This document shows, one piece after another, positions 1-9,673 of a stretch of DNA of 64,000 nucleotides. Made by a program: the position numbers and the translations under genes. The notes beneath the pieces were generated by a model. It was not told the DNA's origin. It did not search any database and worked only from the letters and a program-made list of their open reading frames with translations. Origin of the DNA: Chitinophagaceae bacterium (GTDB lineage Bacteria; Bacteroidota; Bacteroidia; Chitinophagales; Chitinophagaceae); assembly GCA_947452965.1 (NCBI GenBank), contig CANGEW010000001.1, positions 1 to 64,000 on the forward strand, written 5' to 3'. Position 1 is the first letter of the stretch. Each line of letters opens with the position of its first letter.

Positions 1-602
1 ACCAGCGTTTTACCTTCACCGGTAGCCATTTCGGCAATTTTGCCTGTGTGAAGCACATACCCACCAATTAACTGCACATCATAATGCACCATATTCCATT
101 TCACTATGTTTCCAGCTGCATTCCAAACATTTTTATGAATAGCTTTCTCTCCTTGTATGATTACATGATCTTTAGTAGCTGCAATTTTTCTGTCGAGTTC
201 AGTTGCAGTAGACTCTAATGTTTCGTTCTCTTTGAACCTTCTGCCCGTTTCCTTAACAACTGCAAACGCTTCGGGCAAAATTTCCAATAAGGCTTGTTCG
301 ATTTTTTGATCTCTATCTTTTTTTAACGCATCTACTTCATTATATATAAGATCTCTTCCATTAATATCTTCTGTTGGTAGTGCTTCTGCCTCTTTGTTTT
401 TCAGCGCAATTAGCTCATTTACAGAAACGAGATGTTGCTGAATTCTATTTTTAAATTCAGTTGTCTTTGATCTTAATTCATCGTTCGATAAAGATTGATA
501 TTGTGCATATATCTGATTGATTTTTGCAACAACGGGTAGAATGTTTTTTACGTCTTTTTCGCTTTTGCTTCCGCCAAATAATTTTGAGATAATTCGTAAC
601 AT
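1..602 (-). CDS. secA: Preprotein translocase ATPase SecA (N-terminal part, cut by window start)
   Basis: This gene is absent from the ORF track because its 3' end lies outside the window. Reading the minus strand from the ATG at 602 gives [19 protein letters not shown] and then about 200 residues without a stop. The last part, [23 protein letters not shown], is the SecA DEAD-motor start with its Walker A box. SecA is the cytoplasmic ATPase that pushes unfolded preproteins through SecYEG. A roughly 35-residue segment just before the motor (around [19 protein letters not shown]) resembles the insertion common in Bacteroidota SecA proteins (from memory). It is divergent from atpG across a 333-bp gap. 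The identity is secure; the rest of the protein cannot be judged. Confidence 0.95.
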   Translation of the reverse strand, partial: MLRIISKLFGGSKSEKDVKNILPVVAKINQIYAQYQSLSNDELRSKTTEFKNRIQQHLVSVNELIALKNKEAEALPTEDINGRDLIYNEVDALKKDRDQKIEQALLEILPEAFAVVKETGRRFKENETLESTATELDRKIAATKDHVIIQGEKAIHKNVWNAAGNIVKWNMVHYDVQLIGGYVLHTGKIAEMATGEGKTL

Positions 603-935
603 ATTATACTACTATATGAATGGGTTTTATAAATGTTTGGTCTGTCAAATTTAATGCTATGTTTTTTTTAGACATAATGACAGTGCGCAAAGGTAAAGGA
701 AGTTTCTACCTATTGTGCATAAATTATGTTATATCAATAGATTATCTTATAAAAAAGGCCCATCGTCGAGGAAATGTCCACTTTTTCAATAATTGAGATA
801 AAAAAGAATAATTCATCAGAAATTGTGGCAAAATAGCAGACATATAGCTATAAATTATACCGAATTACCCTACATTTGCAACCAAATATGGGGCTCTAAC
901 CCATATTATTCCAAAATTACCAAACAGAATTTTTT
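603..935. other. Intergenic region between divergent secA and atpG
   Basis: This 333-bp AT-rich region holds no convincing ORF. It must carry promoters for both divergent genes. One clear Bacteroidota -7 motif facing atpG is listed separately. I see no tRNA, no repeat and no remnant of other atp genes. Confidence 0.6.
871..878 (+). promoter_or_regulatory. Putative -7 element (TAnnTTTG) for atpG
   Basis: TACATTTG matches the Bacteroidota housekeeping -7 consensus TAnnTTTG and lies 57 bp before the atpG ATG. No good -33 TTTG is visible at the usual 19-21 bp spacing, so the call is tentative. Confidence 0.45.
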
Positions 936-1817
936 ATGAGTGGCGCTTTAAAAGAAGTTAGAAATAGAATCAAAAGTGTACAAAGCACCCAGCAGATCAC
1001 AAAAGCAATGAAAATGGTGAGTGCTGCAAAGTTGCGTCGTGCTCAAGACGCCATTACTCAGATGCGTCCATATGCACAAAAACTTCAAGAAATGCTTAGC
1101 AATATTGTTAGTAGTAGTGAAGGCGATTTGTCTATGAATTTAGCAACGGAAAGACCTATTGAAAAGGTATTGATTATTGTGGTGACTAGCGATAGAGGAT
1201 TGTGTGGCGGATACAACAGTAACTTAATAAAATTAGCAAAATCAACCGCAAAAGAGAAATATGCGACACAATTTGCTAAAGGCGAGGTTAGTATCCTGCC
1301 AATTGGAAAAAAAGGATTTGAGCATTTTTCAAAAAATGGTTTCAAAGTGGTAGATGCTTATTGGGATATTTTCTCAAATCTAACATTTGAAAGAGTGCAA
1401 AGTGCTGCAAAGTATGCCATGAATGCTTTTGCGGCTAAAGAGTTTGATGCCGTTGAAGTGATTTACAGTGAATTCAAAAATGCAGCCTCTCAAGTGTATA
1501 TTGCTGAGCCTTTTTTACCTGTAAAAAAAGTAGATGCTACAACGAATAAGAAAAAGTCTGATTTCATTTTCGAACCCAATCAAGAAGTTTTAATTGCTGA
1601 GTTAATGCCTAAAATTTTAAACACTCAATTATATAAAGCAGTACTAGATGCCAATGCAAGTGAGCATGGGGCTAGAATGACCGCGATGGATAAAGCAAGT
1701 GACAATGCAAATGAGTTATTAAAATCATTAAAAATTAGTTACAACCGCGCTCGTCAAGCTGCAATCACAACCGAATTAACAGAAATCGTAAGTGGAGCAG
1801 CTGCATTGCAAGGATAG
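936..1817 (+). CDS. atpG: F1Fo ATP synthase gamma subunit
   Basis: This is the rotating central stalk of the F1 sector at the inner membrane face, coupling proton flow to ATP synthesis. The N-terminus MSGALKEVRNRIKSVQSTQQITKAMKMVSAAKLRRAQ is the classic gamma N-terminal helix. The C-terminal helix, ending near SYNRARQAAITTELTEIVSGAAAL, is also typical. At 293 residues the length is normal. The unusual point is context: no atpA, atpH or atpD flanks it. Upstream is divergent secA, downstream scpB 45 bp away. The remaining subunits must be encoded elsewhere, so in this genome atpG has been separated from atpA. Transcription is probably from the TACATTTG element and may continue into scpB. Confidence 0.96.
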   Translation: MSGALKEVRNRIKSVQSTQQITKAMKMVSAAKLRRAQDAITQMRPYAQKLQEMLSNIVSSSEGDLSMNLATERPIEKVLIIVVTSDRGLCGGYNSNLIKLAKSTAKEKYATQFAKGEVSILPIGKKGFEHFSKNGFKVVDAYWDIFSNLTFERVQSAAKYAMNAFAAKEFDAVEVIYSEFKNAASQVYIAEPFLPVKKVDATTNKKKSDFIFEPNQEVLIAELMPKILNTQLYKAVLDANASEHGARMTAMDKASDNANELLKSLKISYNRARQAAITTELTEIVSGAAALQG

Positions 1818-1862
1818 GCTAACATTTGGATTTACTTATTTTACAATTTAGATTTAATTAAG

Positions 1863-2534
1863 ATGGAAATATCTCAAATCATACCTCATATTGAAGCGTT
1901 GATTTTTGCGAGTGACAAGGCTTTGACCATTGAAGAAATCAATGAGTTGGTGAATAACGCTTTGGGATTCATAGAAAACAGAGCTACCATTGATCAAATC
2001 ACCGCAGCCGTGGAAGGAATTAAAGAAAAGTATGATACAGAGTTTTACGCGTTTGAGCTAAAACAAAGCGGGGGCGGATGGCAGTTTTTAACAAAGCCTG
2101 CATTTCATAAAACAGTTGCATTATTAAATGGCGATAAATTTTTAAAAAGACTTTCTTCAGCTTCATTGGAAACGCTTGCTATTATTGCCTACAAACAGCC
2201 TATTACTAAAAGCGAAATTGAATCTATCAGAGGGGTGAATTGTGATTATGCCGTACAAAAATTATTAGAAAAGGATTTAATTATTATTTCCGGAAGAAAC
2301 GAAGACGCTGTAGGTAAACCCCTTATTTATTCTACCTCAAAATCATTTATGGATTATTTTGGAATTAATAGTCCGGATGAATTGCCGAAAATCAATGAAG
2401 TATTGATGGAGGAATTGGTTAAAGCGACCATCGTCAATCCTGATTCTCAATACGAAGAAGAATTAGATAACATTCCACCTCAGGAAGAACCACAATCAGA
2501 AGAAAACACCAGTTCGTCTGAGGAACCATCATAA
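1863..2534 (+). CDS. scpB: Segregation and condensation protein B
   Basis: ScpB is the kleisin-associated winged-helix subunit that works with ScpA and SMC in chromosome condensation and partition in the cytoplasm. Visible hallmarks are the N-terminal IIPHIEALIFASDKALTIEEI and the core LETLAIIAYKQPITKSEIESIRGVNCDYAVQKLLEKDLI, followed by GRNEDAVGKPLIYSTSKSFMDYFGI. The length of 223 residues is typical. The last 30 residues are a Glu/Ser/Pro-rich acidic tail (EEPQSEENTSSSEEPS), probably disordered. It sits 45 bp after atpG, probably cotranscribed, and ends just before a rho-independent terminator. No scpA is seen nearby. Confidence 0.93.
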   Translation: MEISQIIPHIEALIFASDKALTIEEINELVNNALGFIENRATIDQITAAVEGIKEKYDTEFYAFELKQSGGGWQFLTKPAFHKTVALLNGDKFLKRLSSASLETLAIIAYKQPITKSEIESIRGVNCDYAVQKLLEKDLIIISGRNEDAVGKPLIYSTSKSFMDYFGINSPDELPKINEVLMEELVKATIVNPDSQYEEELDNIPPQEEPQSEENTSSSEEPS

Positions 2535-2554
2535 CAATCAATAAAAATTATCAG

Positions 2555-2578
2555 AGGCATGTAATCGTGCCTTTTTTT
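2555..2578 (+). terminator. Rho-independent terminator after scpB
   Basis: AGGCATG-TAAT-CGTGCCT forms a 7-bp stem with one T-G wobble and a 4-nt loop, followed by a run of Ts. It closes the atpG-scpB unit and separates it from the secreted-protein gene. Confidence 0.75.
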
Positions 2579-2598
2579 ATTTATAGAAACCATTGTTT

Positions 2599-4596
2599 AT
2601 GCTTAAAACGATTTTGTCTATTTTCGCCGTTTTACTTTTACAAACATCTTTTGCAGGGAGTCACTATTATTGGATTGGCGGTACTTCTGGCCAATGGACT
2701 ACAGCGGTAAATTGGTCTAGCGCTTCCAATGGTGCACCCGGTACCTTTTACCCAAGTGCAAACGATTTTGTGCATTTTGATAACGGACAATCCGTAAGTG
2801 TTGATTACAATTTGTCTTCGAATGATGTTGGCTTTGCCGGTTTTTACATTACCAATAATACACAACTAGAGTTAATCAATAACTTTTCAGTTTCTAAAAG
2901 TTTAACGATCAACAGCGGTGCTAACACTTCTTACTTCGAGATAGTTCAAGCAGGCTCTTCGCTAACACTAAAAAGCAATACAAACAATGCTTTGATATTT
3001 GGGAGCAATACTTATTCAAGTGGAAGGATGGTATTTAATGGCCCTGTATATTGCATCAACCAATCAATCAATACTACGTATGGTCCTACTTTAAACTCAA
3101 CAGACTCCATTATCATCAATGATCTTTTTTATGTGGGCCCTTCCATTTCTACCACAGTCAGAGGCAGTAACCCTATAGGCAGCAAGTTTAGATTGTCGCC
3201 CACAGGCGTTTATCAAATTGATAAAAATGAAGGCTTTGTAATTGGAGGAAAATGGCTATCAGGATCATTATTAAAAATAACCGGAACCATCAATCAGCTT
3301 CCAACTTATTGGGGCGGATATCCATATACGTATGGTGGAGTAGAAATCAATATCCCAAATGCTACAAGCGCCTATAACCTTAACTTTAATTTACCCAGTA
3401 ATATTACTTTTCAAGGAGATTTCACAGTTAAAGATTTAGGTAAGATACCTGGAATGCAATTGGCTGCAAGTCCATCAGTTACTGTGCAAGGCGACTTTGT
3501 GATTGAGAAAGGAAATGTAATTCTTGCTAAAGCATTAAGTTCTCCTGGTGGAACAGTTACTGTATATGGTGGTTTGTCTCAAGACACCAGTACCGTTTTA
3601 AATTTACAAGAAGGTTCTTACCCTTCTACTTTAAAAATTGGCGGAGATTTCGATTCTAAAGGAACGATAACAGAAACCGGAAGTGCTGCAGGGTCAGCTG
3701 TTGAAATGAATGGCAGTTCTTCACAATATCTTTCTTTAACAGGCAATGTTATCTATGATGTTTCATTGTCTATCAACAATTCAAACGGCATAGTTGCGCT
3801 CTCGGATATTTATTGGTCAACCGGAACCGGTGCTATCCTGAATCTCATCAACGGTTCCATTGATATGAATCTCAATAATAAAAATTTATACATCAGAAAT
3901 AGCTCTAATAATGCCATCAATGGTGGTTCCTTGGTTTCTCATGTCATTGGCAGATTAACACGTACTACTTCAAGTGCCAGCGAATACACCTTCCCGATAT
4001 CCAATAATATCTCAGACCTGGCAACCCTGAAAATAACACCTGTCAACAACAACATAACGGATTGGAATACTTCATTCATTCGCAATAATTCAAACAACAA
4101 CATTGGATTACCTACAGGCATTACTTCCATATCATCCTATCGTTGGGATATAGATAGAACTGGCATCACTCCTGCTGACGCTTCAATAATGGATTTCAAA
4201 TACAGCAACATTAGCACTAATGGAATAACCGATTCGTCTATTGTTAACATTGTTCGATGGGATACAAATGCTTGGACTAATTTAGGGGGTACTTATGATG
4301 GAAATGCCGGAATCAATTCTATCAGTTCTCCTATTTCGAGTTTTGGATCTTTTAGCTTTGGCTTTATTGGATGCGAGAACAATTATTGGAATGGCTCAGT
4401 TAGCGCTGCCTGGGAAAACCCTGCTAATTGGGATTGTGGGGCAATCCCAACAGCCAGCACTACTGTTTACATCAATAATAATAAACCCAACTACCCAACT
4501 GTAAACTCAATGGCAATTTGTAAAAAATTATATAGCGCCCCAGGTGTATCTGTAACAGTTACAAGTGGCTATAAATTAGAAATTGTGGGACACTAA
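2599..4596 (+). CDS. Large secreted protein with terminal YWxG...W...NW repeats, function unknown
   Basis: The ORF track starts at a TTG (2593), but the ATG at 2599 gives a clean signal peptide, MLKTILSIFAVLLLQTSFAGS, so I use it (665 residues). The mature part is rich in Asn, Ser, Thr and Gly with short beta-strand patterns, as in parallel beta-helix surface proteins of Bacteroidota. A motif near the N-terminus (YYWIGGTSGQWTTAVNW) recurs near the C-terminus (NYWNGSVSAAWENPANW), each followed by a segment ending in a Phe/Val-rich strand. I see no recognisable type IX secretion C-terminal domain; the protein simply ends VTSGYKLEIVGH. It may be periplasmic, surface-attached by another route, or shortened. 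It is monocistronic. No enzymatic motif was recognised. Confidence 0.75.
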   Translation: MLKTILSIFAVLLLQTSFAGSHYYWIGGTSGQWTTAVNWSSASNGAPGTFYPSANDFVHFDNGQSVSVDYNLSSNDVGFAGFYITNNTQLELINNFSVSKSLTINSGANTSYFEIVQAGSSLTLKSNTNNALIFGSNTYSSGRMVFNGPVYCINQSINTTYGPTLNSTDSIIINDLFYVGPSISTTVRGSNPIGSKFRLSPTGVYQIDKNEGFVIGGKWLSGSLLKITGTINQLPTYWGGYPYTYGGVEINIPNATSAYNLNFNLPSNITFQGDFTVKDLGKIPGMQLAASPSVTVQGDFVIEKGNVILAKALSSPGGTVTVYGGLSQDTSTVLNLQEGSYPSTLKIGGDFDSKGTITETGSAAGSAVEMNGSSSQYLSLTGNVIYDVSLSINNSNGIVALSDIYWSTGTGAILNLINGSIDMNLNNKNLYIRNSSNNAINGGSLVSHVIGRLTRTTSSASEYTFPISNNISDLATLKITPVNNNITDWNTSFIRNNSNNNIGLPTGITSISSYRWDIDRTGITPADASIMDFKYSNISTNGITDSSIVNIVRWDTNAWTNLGGTYDGNAGINSISSPISSFGSFSFGFIGCENNYWNGSVSAAWENPANWDCGAIPTASTTVYINNNKPNYPTVNSMAICKKLYSAPGVSVTVTSGYKLEIVGH

Positions 4597-4658
4597 CTTT
4601 GTAAATGTTGAATTTCAAATCGCAACCTTTTAATAGGTTAACCACAAGCTAACCATTA

Positions 4659-4666
4659 TATTTTTG
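4659..4666 (+). promoter_or_regulatory. Putative -7 element (TAnnTTTG) for maeB
   Basis: TATTTTTG lies 87 bp upstream of the maeB ATG at 4754. No good -33 partner is visible. Tentative. Confidence 0.35.
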
Positions 4667-4753
4667 TACATTGCAAAGCGTTGAAATTGATAAGTGTAGC
4701 ATCGACAACAAAAACGCAGAAGTTGTTTTATAAAAGCGTTGAAACATTTAGTT

Positions 4754-7093
4754 ATGGCAAAAGAAATTAGAAAACAAGAAGCATTAGAATATCATTCCAA
4801 AGGCAGACCTGGGAAAATTGAAGTAGTGCCTTCTAAAGAAGCTAAAACTCAAAGAGATCTTTCATTAGCATATTCTCCCGGCGTAGCAGAACCTTGTAAA
4901 GAAATTGCTGCAAATCCAGATGACGTATATAAATATACATCTAAGGGCAACTTAATAGGTGTAATCAGTAATGGATCTGCCGTTTTAGGTCTTGGAAATA
5001 TTGGCCCTACAGCAAGCAAGCCTGTGATGGAAGGAAAAGGTGTCTTATTTAAAATATTTGCAGATATTGATGTATTTGATATTGAAATCAATGAAACCGA
5101 TCCGGAAAAATTTGTTCAAATAGTAAAATCTTTAGAGCCCACATTTGGTGGGATTAATCTAGAAGACATTAAGGCTCCAGAATGTTTTTATATAGAGCAA
5201 GAACTGCGAAAACAATGTAACATTCCAGTGATGCACGACGATCAACATGGAACCGCCATCATTTCAGCCGCTGCGCTATTAAATGCACTGGAAATTCAAA
5301 AGAAAAAAATAGACAAGGTTCGATTTGTGGTTAATGGCGCTGGCGCCGCTGCAATGGCCTGTATCAAATTGTACGAATCTTTAGGTGCAAAACCTTCTAA
5401 TTTTATTCTGTTTGATAAAGATGGAGTTTTATATAAGGGAAGACCCGACATAGAAGATTTCAAACAGCCCTTTTGTATTGATGCTAAATACAAGGATTAT
5501 ACGCTTGATAAAGCAATGAAGGATGCAGATGTGTTTCTTGGTTTGAGCATTGGAAATGTAGTTACACAAGATATGATCAAAGTGATGGCAAAAAATCCAA
5601 TTGTTTTTGCCATGGCCAATCCTGACCCCGAAATATCTTACGACAAAGCAATGGCTGTTCGAAAAGACTTAATCATGGCTACTGGCAGAAGTGATTATCC
5701 AAATCAAGTTAACAATGTACTCGGCTTTCCATATATTTTTAGAGGAGCTTTAGATGTAAGAGCAAAACAAATCAACGAAGCCATGAAACTAGCTGCTGTG
5801 AAAGCTTTAGCAGAACTAGCCAAAACACCCGTTCCAGACATTGTAAACTTGGCGTATAATGATAATGCAATTTGCTTTGGCCCTACCTATATTATTCCAA
5901 AACCTTTTGATCCAAGATTGTTATCTACTGTAGCTCCAGCCGTAGCAAAAGCGGCTATGGACAGTGGAGTAGCTAGAATAAATATTAATAACTGGGATGC
6001 ATATGCTATAGAATTGAATAAACGATTAGGTTTGGATAATCAATTAAGCAGGGTGCTAATTAACAAAGCAAGAACCAACCCTAAGCGAATTATTTTTGCA
6101 GATGCGGAAAACTCTAAAATATTAAGAGCTGCCCAATTAGTAATGGAAGAAGGTGTAGGCTACCCAATATTGTTGGGAAATGAAAATAAAATCAGAGAAA
6201 TCGCTGCTGCAAATTCTGTGGATCTTGATGATATGCCAATCATTAACCCAAAAGATGATGAACATGATGAGTTAAGAAAAGAGTTTGGAGAACTGTTTTT
6301 TAATAAAAGACAACGAAGAGGTATTAACAGATACGAAGCCTACAAAGCCATGAAAGATCGCAACCATTTTGGTTGTATGATGTTGGAAACAGGCGAAGCG
6401 GATTGTATGATTAGCGGCTTGAGTAAAAATTATCCTGAAACTATCCTTCCGGCATTACATATTATCGGTACCGAACCAGGAGTAAAGAGAATTGCAGGAA
6501 TGTATCTTCTTTTTACCAAAAGGGGGCCCTTGTTTTTGGCAGACACCACTATTAATTTAAATCCAACTGCAGAAGAGCTAGCTGAAATTACCATCTTGGT
6601 AGCAAAAGAAGTAAAACAATTTAACATCGTGCCAAGAATTGCCTTATTATCTTTTTCGAATTTTGGAAGTAGTGATGCGCCTGAAGCCAGATTGGTTAGG
6701 CAGGCAAGAGAAATCATTAAACAAAAGAATCCATCTTTGATTTGTGATGGAGAGATACAGGGAATTGTAGCCTTTAATAATGAAATCTTAAAAGAAAATT
6801 ATCCTTTTACTGAATTGGCTAACGGAGAAGTAAACACGCTAATATTTCCAAACTTATCTGCCGGAAATATTGCCTACAACCTTTTACAAGAAATTGGTGG
6901 TGCCGACAGCGTTGGCCCCATCATTTTAGGAATGAAAAAACCTGTGCATGTGCTTCAACTTGGCAGTACCATTCGATCTATTTTCAACATGGTTGTAATT
7001 GCAGTAGTGGATGCGCAGGCAAAAAACAAAACGAATGTGCAAGAAGCAGTTAAAAAAAGCAAGTGGTGGAAGCGTAAGCCAAAAACAAATTAA
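4754..7093 (+). CDS. maeB: NADP-dependent malic enzyme fused to a phosphotransacetylase domain
   Basis: This catalyses oxidative decarboxylation of malate to pyruvate, feeding NADPH and pyruvate pools in the cytoplasm. The start was moved from the TTG at 4739 to the ATG at 4754 ([14 protein letters not shown]), giving 779 residues, normal for MaeB. The N-terminal malic domain shows [12 protein letters not shown] (metal and substrate region); the NAD(P)-binding part has [21 protein letters not shown]. From about residue 430 onward the protein is phosphate acetyl/butyryl-transferase-like ([19 protein letters not shown], later [17 protein letters not shown]). In the family this domain is usually regulatory, responding to acetyl-CoA, rather than catalytic; that is family knowledge, not seen here. 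It ends 6 bp before mlaE, so the three genes may be cotranscribed. Confidence 0.95.
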   Translation: MAKEIRKQEALEYHSKGRPGKIEVVPSKEAKTQRDLSLAYSPGVAEPCKEIAANPDDVYKYTSKGNLIGVISNGSAVLGLGNIGPTASKPVMEGKGVLFKIFADIDVFDIEINETDPEKFVQIVKSLEPTFGGINLEDIKAPECFYIEQELRKQCNIPVMHDDQHGTAIISAAALLNALEIQKKKIDKVRFVVNGAGAAAMACIKLYESLGAKPSNFILFDKDGVLYKGRPDIEDFKQPFCIDAKYKDYTLDKAMKDADVFLGLSIGNVVTQDMIKVMAKNPIVFAMANPDPEISYDKAMAVRKDLIMATGRSDYPNQVNNVLGFPYIFRGALDVRAKQINEAMKLAAVKALAELAKTPVPDIVNLAYNDNAICFGPTYIIPKPFDPRLLSTVAPAVAKAAMDSGVARININNWDAYAIELNKRLGLDNQLSRVLINKARTNPKRIIFADAENSKILRAAQLVMEEGVGYPILLGNENKIREIAAANSVDLDDMPIINPKDDEHDELRKEFGELFFNKRQRRGINRYEAYKAMKDRNHFGCMMLETGEADCMISGLSKNYPETILPALHIIGTEPGVKRIAGMYLLFTKRGPLFLADTTINLNPTAEELAEITILVAKEVKQFNIVPRIALLSFSNFGSSDAPEARLVRQAREIIKQKNPSLICDGEIQGIVAFNNEILKENYPFTELANGEVNTLIFPNLSAGNIAYNLLQEIGGADSVGPIILGMKKPVHVLQLGSTIRSIFNMVVIAVVDAQAKNKTNVQEAVKKSKWWKRKPKTN

Positions 7094-7099
7094 TATCTC

Positions 7100-7837
7100 A
7101 TGAACTTTTTCACTCATTTTGGCAGATACTTTTTAATGATCAAAGGGATGTTTAGCAGACCCGAAAATCCAAAATTGTATTGGAAAGAATTTATGCATCA
7201 GTGTGCTGAAATCGGTTTAGGGTCTATCGGAATTGTTAGTATCATTTCTATATTTATGGGGGCTGTAAGTGCTTTGCAGACAGCCTATCAAATCACCAAT
7301 CCACTTGTGTCCAAATACATCATTGCACAAATTATTCGCGATACAGTGATTTTGGAATTTTCACCCACGCTGATTTGTGTGGTGCTAGCAGGTGTAGTAG
7401 GCAGTAAAATTGCCAGCGAATTAGGCAACATGAGGGTGAGTGAGCAAATTGATGCATTGGAAATCATGGGTATCAACTCTAAAACCTATCTGATTTTACC
7501 AAAAATTGCTGCCGCAGTAGTAGTAGTGCCAATGCTGGTAGTCATATCAATGTCACTCGGAATTTTGGGTGGGAGAATCACTACATCTCTTGCAGGTATT
7601 CTAACCACTGATACCTATGACAAAGGCCTCGTGGAGCTTTTTAAACCCTACAATGTTTTTTTTGGATTAACCAAAGCATATACTTATTCATTTATTATTA
7701 GCTCTATTCCTGCTTATTTTGGATATTATGTGAAAGGAGGCTCTTTAGAAATCGGCATCAATAGCACTCGTTCAGTAGTTATCAGTTGTATTGTAATTCT
7801 CATAGCAGATTATATTCTAGCCGCTTTACTTTTATAA
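7100..7837 (+). CDS. mlaE: MlaE-family phospholipid ABC transporter permease
   Basis: This is an inner-membrane permease of the MlaFEDB type that moves phospholipids between inner and outer membranes to keep outer-membrane asymmetry. The sequence shows the family core, IFMGAVSALQTAYQI, then SPTLICVVLAGVVGSKIASELGNMRVSEQIDALEIMGIN, which is the highly conserved MlaE cytoplasmic EQIDAL motif. There are about five or six hydrophobic segments in 245 residues, normal for the family. It is followed after only 2 bp by the ATPase mlaF. No gene for the MCE-domain protein MlaD lies next to the pair. Confidence 0.9.
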   Translation: MNFFTHFGRYFLMIKGMFSRPENPKLYWKEFMHQCAEIGLGSIGIVSIISIFMGAVSALQTAYQITNPLVSKYIIAQIIRDTVILEFSPTLICVVLAGVVGSKIASELGNMRVSEQIDALEIMGINSKTYLILPKIAAAVVVVPMLVVISMSLGILGGRITTSLAGILTTDTYDKGLVELFKPYNVFFGLTKAYTYSFIISSIPAYFGYYVKGGSLEIGINSTRSVVISCIVILIADYILAALLL

Positions 7838-7839
7838 TT

Positions 7840-8613
7840 ATGATTGAATTTAAAAATATATTCAAAAAATTTAGTGATAAGCAAGTACTCAACGACGTGA
7901 GTCATACTATGCTTTCAGGAAAAACCAATTTGATTATTGGCACCAGCGGGAGCGGAAAAACGGTGCTGCAAAAATGTTTAGTGGGCTTATTTGAACCCGA
8001 TGCAGGTGAAATTATTTACGAGGGTAAAAGCTTTACACAAATGACAGAAGATGAAAGAAAGTTACTTCGTCAGCAAATTGGCATGCTCTTTCAAGGATCG
8101 GCATTATTTGATAGTTTAACCGTTGAAGACAATATCAAATTTCCTCTGGATATGTTTACAAGAGATACTCATCAACAAAAGCTGAAAAGAGTAAACGAAG
8201 TATTAGATAGAGTAAACCTTATCGGAAGCAATAAAAAATTCCCTTCTGAAATCAGCGGTGGAATGAAAAAAAGAGTAGGTATTGCTAGAGCTATTGTATT
8301 AAATCCAAAATTTTTATTTTGCGATGAGCCCAATTCTGGACTTGACCCTCAAACGTCTATGATTATTGATAAACTGATTTCTGATATCACTAAAGAAAAT
8401 AATATTACGACCATCATCAATACACATGATATGAATAGCGTAATGGAAATTGGCGATAATATCCTGTATTTAAAAGACGGGAAGAAAGAATGGGCTGGGA
8501 ATAGTAAGGATATCATCTTTTCCGATAACCAAAATCTCAATCAATTTATTTTTGCTTCTGAATTTTTACAGGGAGCCAAACGATTGAGAATGATGGAAGA
8601 AAAAAATCCCTAA
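7840..8613 (+). CDS. mlaF: MlaF-type ABC transporter ATP-binding protein
   Basis: The ORF track begins inside mlaE at 7786. The ATG at 7840 (MIEFKNIFKKFSDKQVLNDVSH) begins 2 bp after the mlaE stop and gives 257 residues, a normal MlaF size. Walker A is GTSGSGKT, the signature is ISGGMKKRVGIARAI, and Walker B is FLFCDEPNSGLDP. The GGMKKR form of the signature is characteristic of the MlaF/Ttg2A branch. It powers the MlaE permease in lipid transport at the inner membrane. The next gene (sucD) is 106 bp away and has its own promoter motif, so the transporter unit ends here without an MCE component. Confidence 0.9.
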   Translation: MIEFKNIFKKFSDKQVLNDVSHTMLSGKTNLIIGTSGSGKTVLQKCLVGLFEPDAGEIIYEGKSFTQMTEDERKLLRQQIGMLFQGSALFDSLTVEDNIKFPLDMFTRDTHQQKLKRVNEVLDRVNLIGSNKKFPSEISGGMKKRVGIARAIVLNPKFLFCDEPNSGLDPQTSMIIDKLISDITKENNITTIINTHDMNSVMEIGDNILYLKDGKKEWAGNSKDIIFSDNQNLNQFIFASEFLQGAKRLRMMEEKNP

Positions 8614-8677
8614 TCTATAGCCGACTCTATTGCTAAGATTATTATACTATTGTTATTCAGCTTTCACTGAAGACCCT

Positions 8678-8685
8678 TATCTTTG
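8678..8685 (+). promoter_or_regulatory. Putative -7 element (TAnnTTTG) for sucD
   Basis: TATCTTTG matches the consensus and lies 34 bp before the sucD ATG. A matching -33 TTTG is not evident. Confidence 0.5.
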
Positions 8686-8719
8686 CCAAAATTAATTTTA
8701 CACTTTTTTAATATTTAAC

Positions 8720-9595
8720 ATGTCAGTTTTAGTTAACAAAGATTCAAAAGTAATTGTACAAGGTTTTACAGGTACAGAAGGCACTTTCCATGCAACACAA
8801 ATGATTGAATACGGTACCAATGTAGTGGGTGGCGTTACCCCCGGTAAAGGTGGAAGTACTCACTTAGATAGACCCGTTTTCAATACAGTAGCAGATGCTG
8901 TAAAAACTGCAGGAGCTAATGTTAGTATCATTTTTGTACCCCCAGCATTTGCAGCCGATGCCATTATGGAAGCCGCTGAAGCTGGAATTGCTTTAGTTGT
9001 TTGTATTACAGAAGGCATCCCTGTTCAAGACATGGTTACTGTAAAAAATTATTTAAAAGGAACCCAAACAAGATTAATTGGACCCAACTGTCCCGGTGTA
9101 ATCACAGCAGAGGAATGCAAAGTAGGTATTATGCCTGGCTTTATCTTCAAAAAAGGAAGAATAGGCATTGTTTCAAAATCAGGAACTCTCACCTACGAAG
9201 CAGCTGATCAAGTAGCAAAAGCTGGGTTAGGTATTTCTACCGCTATCGGTATTGGTGGAGATCCTATCATCGGAACTACAACCAAAGAGGCTGTAGAGTT
9301 ATTGATGCATGATGATGAAACAGATGCGATTGTAATGATTGGAGAAATTGGAGGCGGAATGGAAGCCGAAGCCGCTCATTATATTAAATCAACTGGCAAT
9401 AAAAAACCTGTTGTTGGTTTTATCGCCGGACAAACAGCACCTCCCGGACGTCGTATGGGTCACGCAGGAGCAATTGTTGGCGGGGCTGATGATACGGCAG
9501 AAGCTAAAATGAAAATTATGGGCGAATGCGGTATTCATGTAGTGGCTAGTCCTGCTGATATAGGTAAAACAATGGCCTCAGCATTAAAAAAATAA
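8720..9595 (+). CDS. sucD: Succinyl-CoA synthetase alpha subunit
   Basis: Together with SucC this interconverts succinyl-CoA and succinate with nucleoside triphosphate formation in the TCA cycle. The CoA-binding N-domain starts [43 protein letters not shown], and the phosphorylated His is in the conserved [13 protein letters not shown] segment near the C-terminus. The length of 291 residues is standard. No sucC is adjacent, so the beta subunit is encoded elsewhere, a common arrangement in Bacteroidota. The gene is monocistronic, with a TAnnTTTG promoter motif in front and a strong terminator behind. Confidence 0.96.
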   Translation: MSVLVNKDSKVIVQGFTGTEGTFHATQMIEYGTNVVGGVTPGKGGSTHLDRPVFNTVADAVKTAGANVSIIFVPPAFAADAIMEAAEAGIALVVCITEGIPVQDMVTVKNYLKGTQTRLIGPNCPGVITAEECKVGIMPGFIFKKGRIGIVSKSGTLTYEAADQVAKAGLGISTAIGIGGDPIIGTTTKEAVELLMHDDETDAIVMIGEIGGGMEAEAAHYIKSTGNKKPVVGFIAGQTAPPGRRMGHAGAIVGGADDTAEAKMKIMGECGIHVVASPADIGKTMASALKK

Positions 9596-9622
9596 AAAAA
9601 CACTCAATATATTTCACAACTC

Positions 9623-9649
9623 AGCGCCGATAAAATCGGCGCTTTTTTT
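9623..9649 (+). terminator. Rho-independent terminator after sucD
   Basis: AGCGCCGAT-AAA-ATCGGCGCT is a perfect 9-bp GC-rich stem with a 3-nt loop followed by six Ts. It is the clearest terminator in the window. Confidence 0.92.
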
Positions 9650-9673
9650 GGGAGATTAATTATCTTTAAATGA

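Noticed and set aside
4739-4753. TTG start of the malic enzyme gene at 4739
   Set aside because: The ATG at 4754 matches the family N-terminus; the extra five residues have no support.
9001-9207. 68-residue ORF inside sucD
   Set aside because: Shadow frame within a strongly conserved gene; no independent support.
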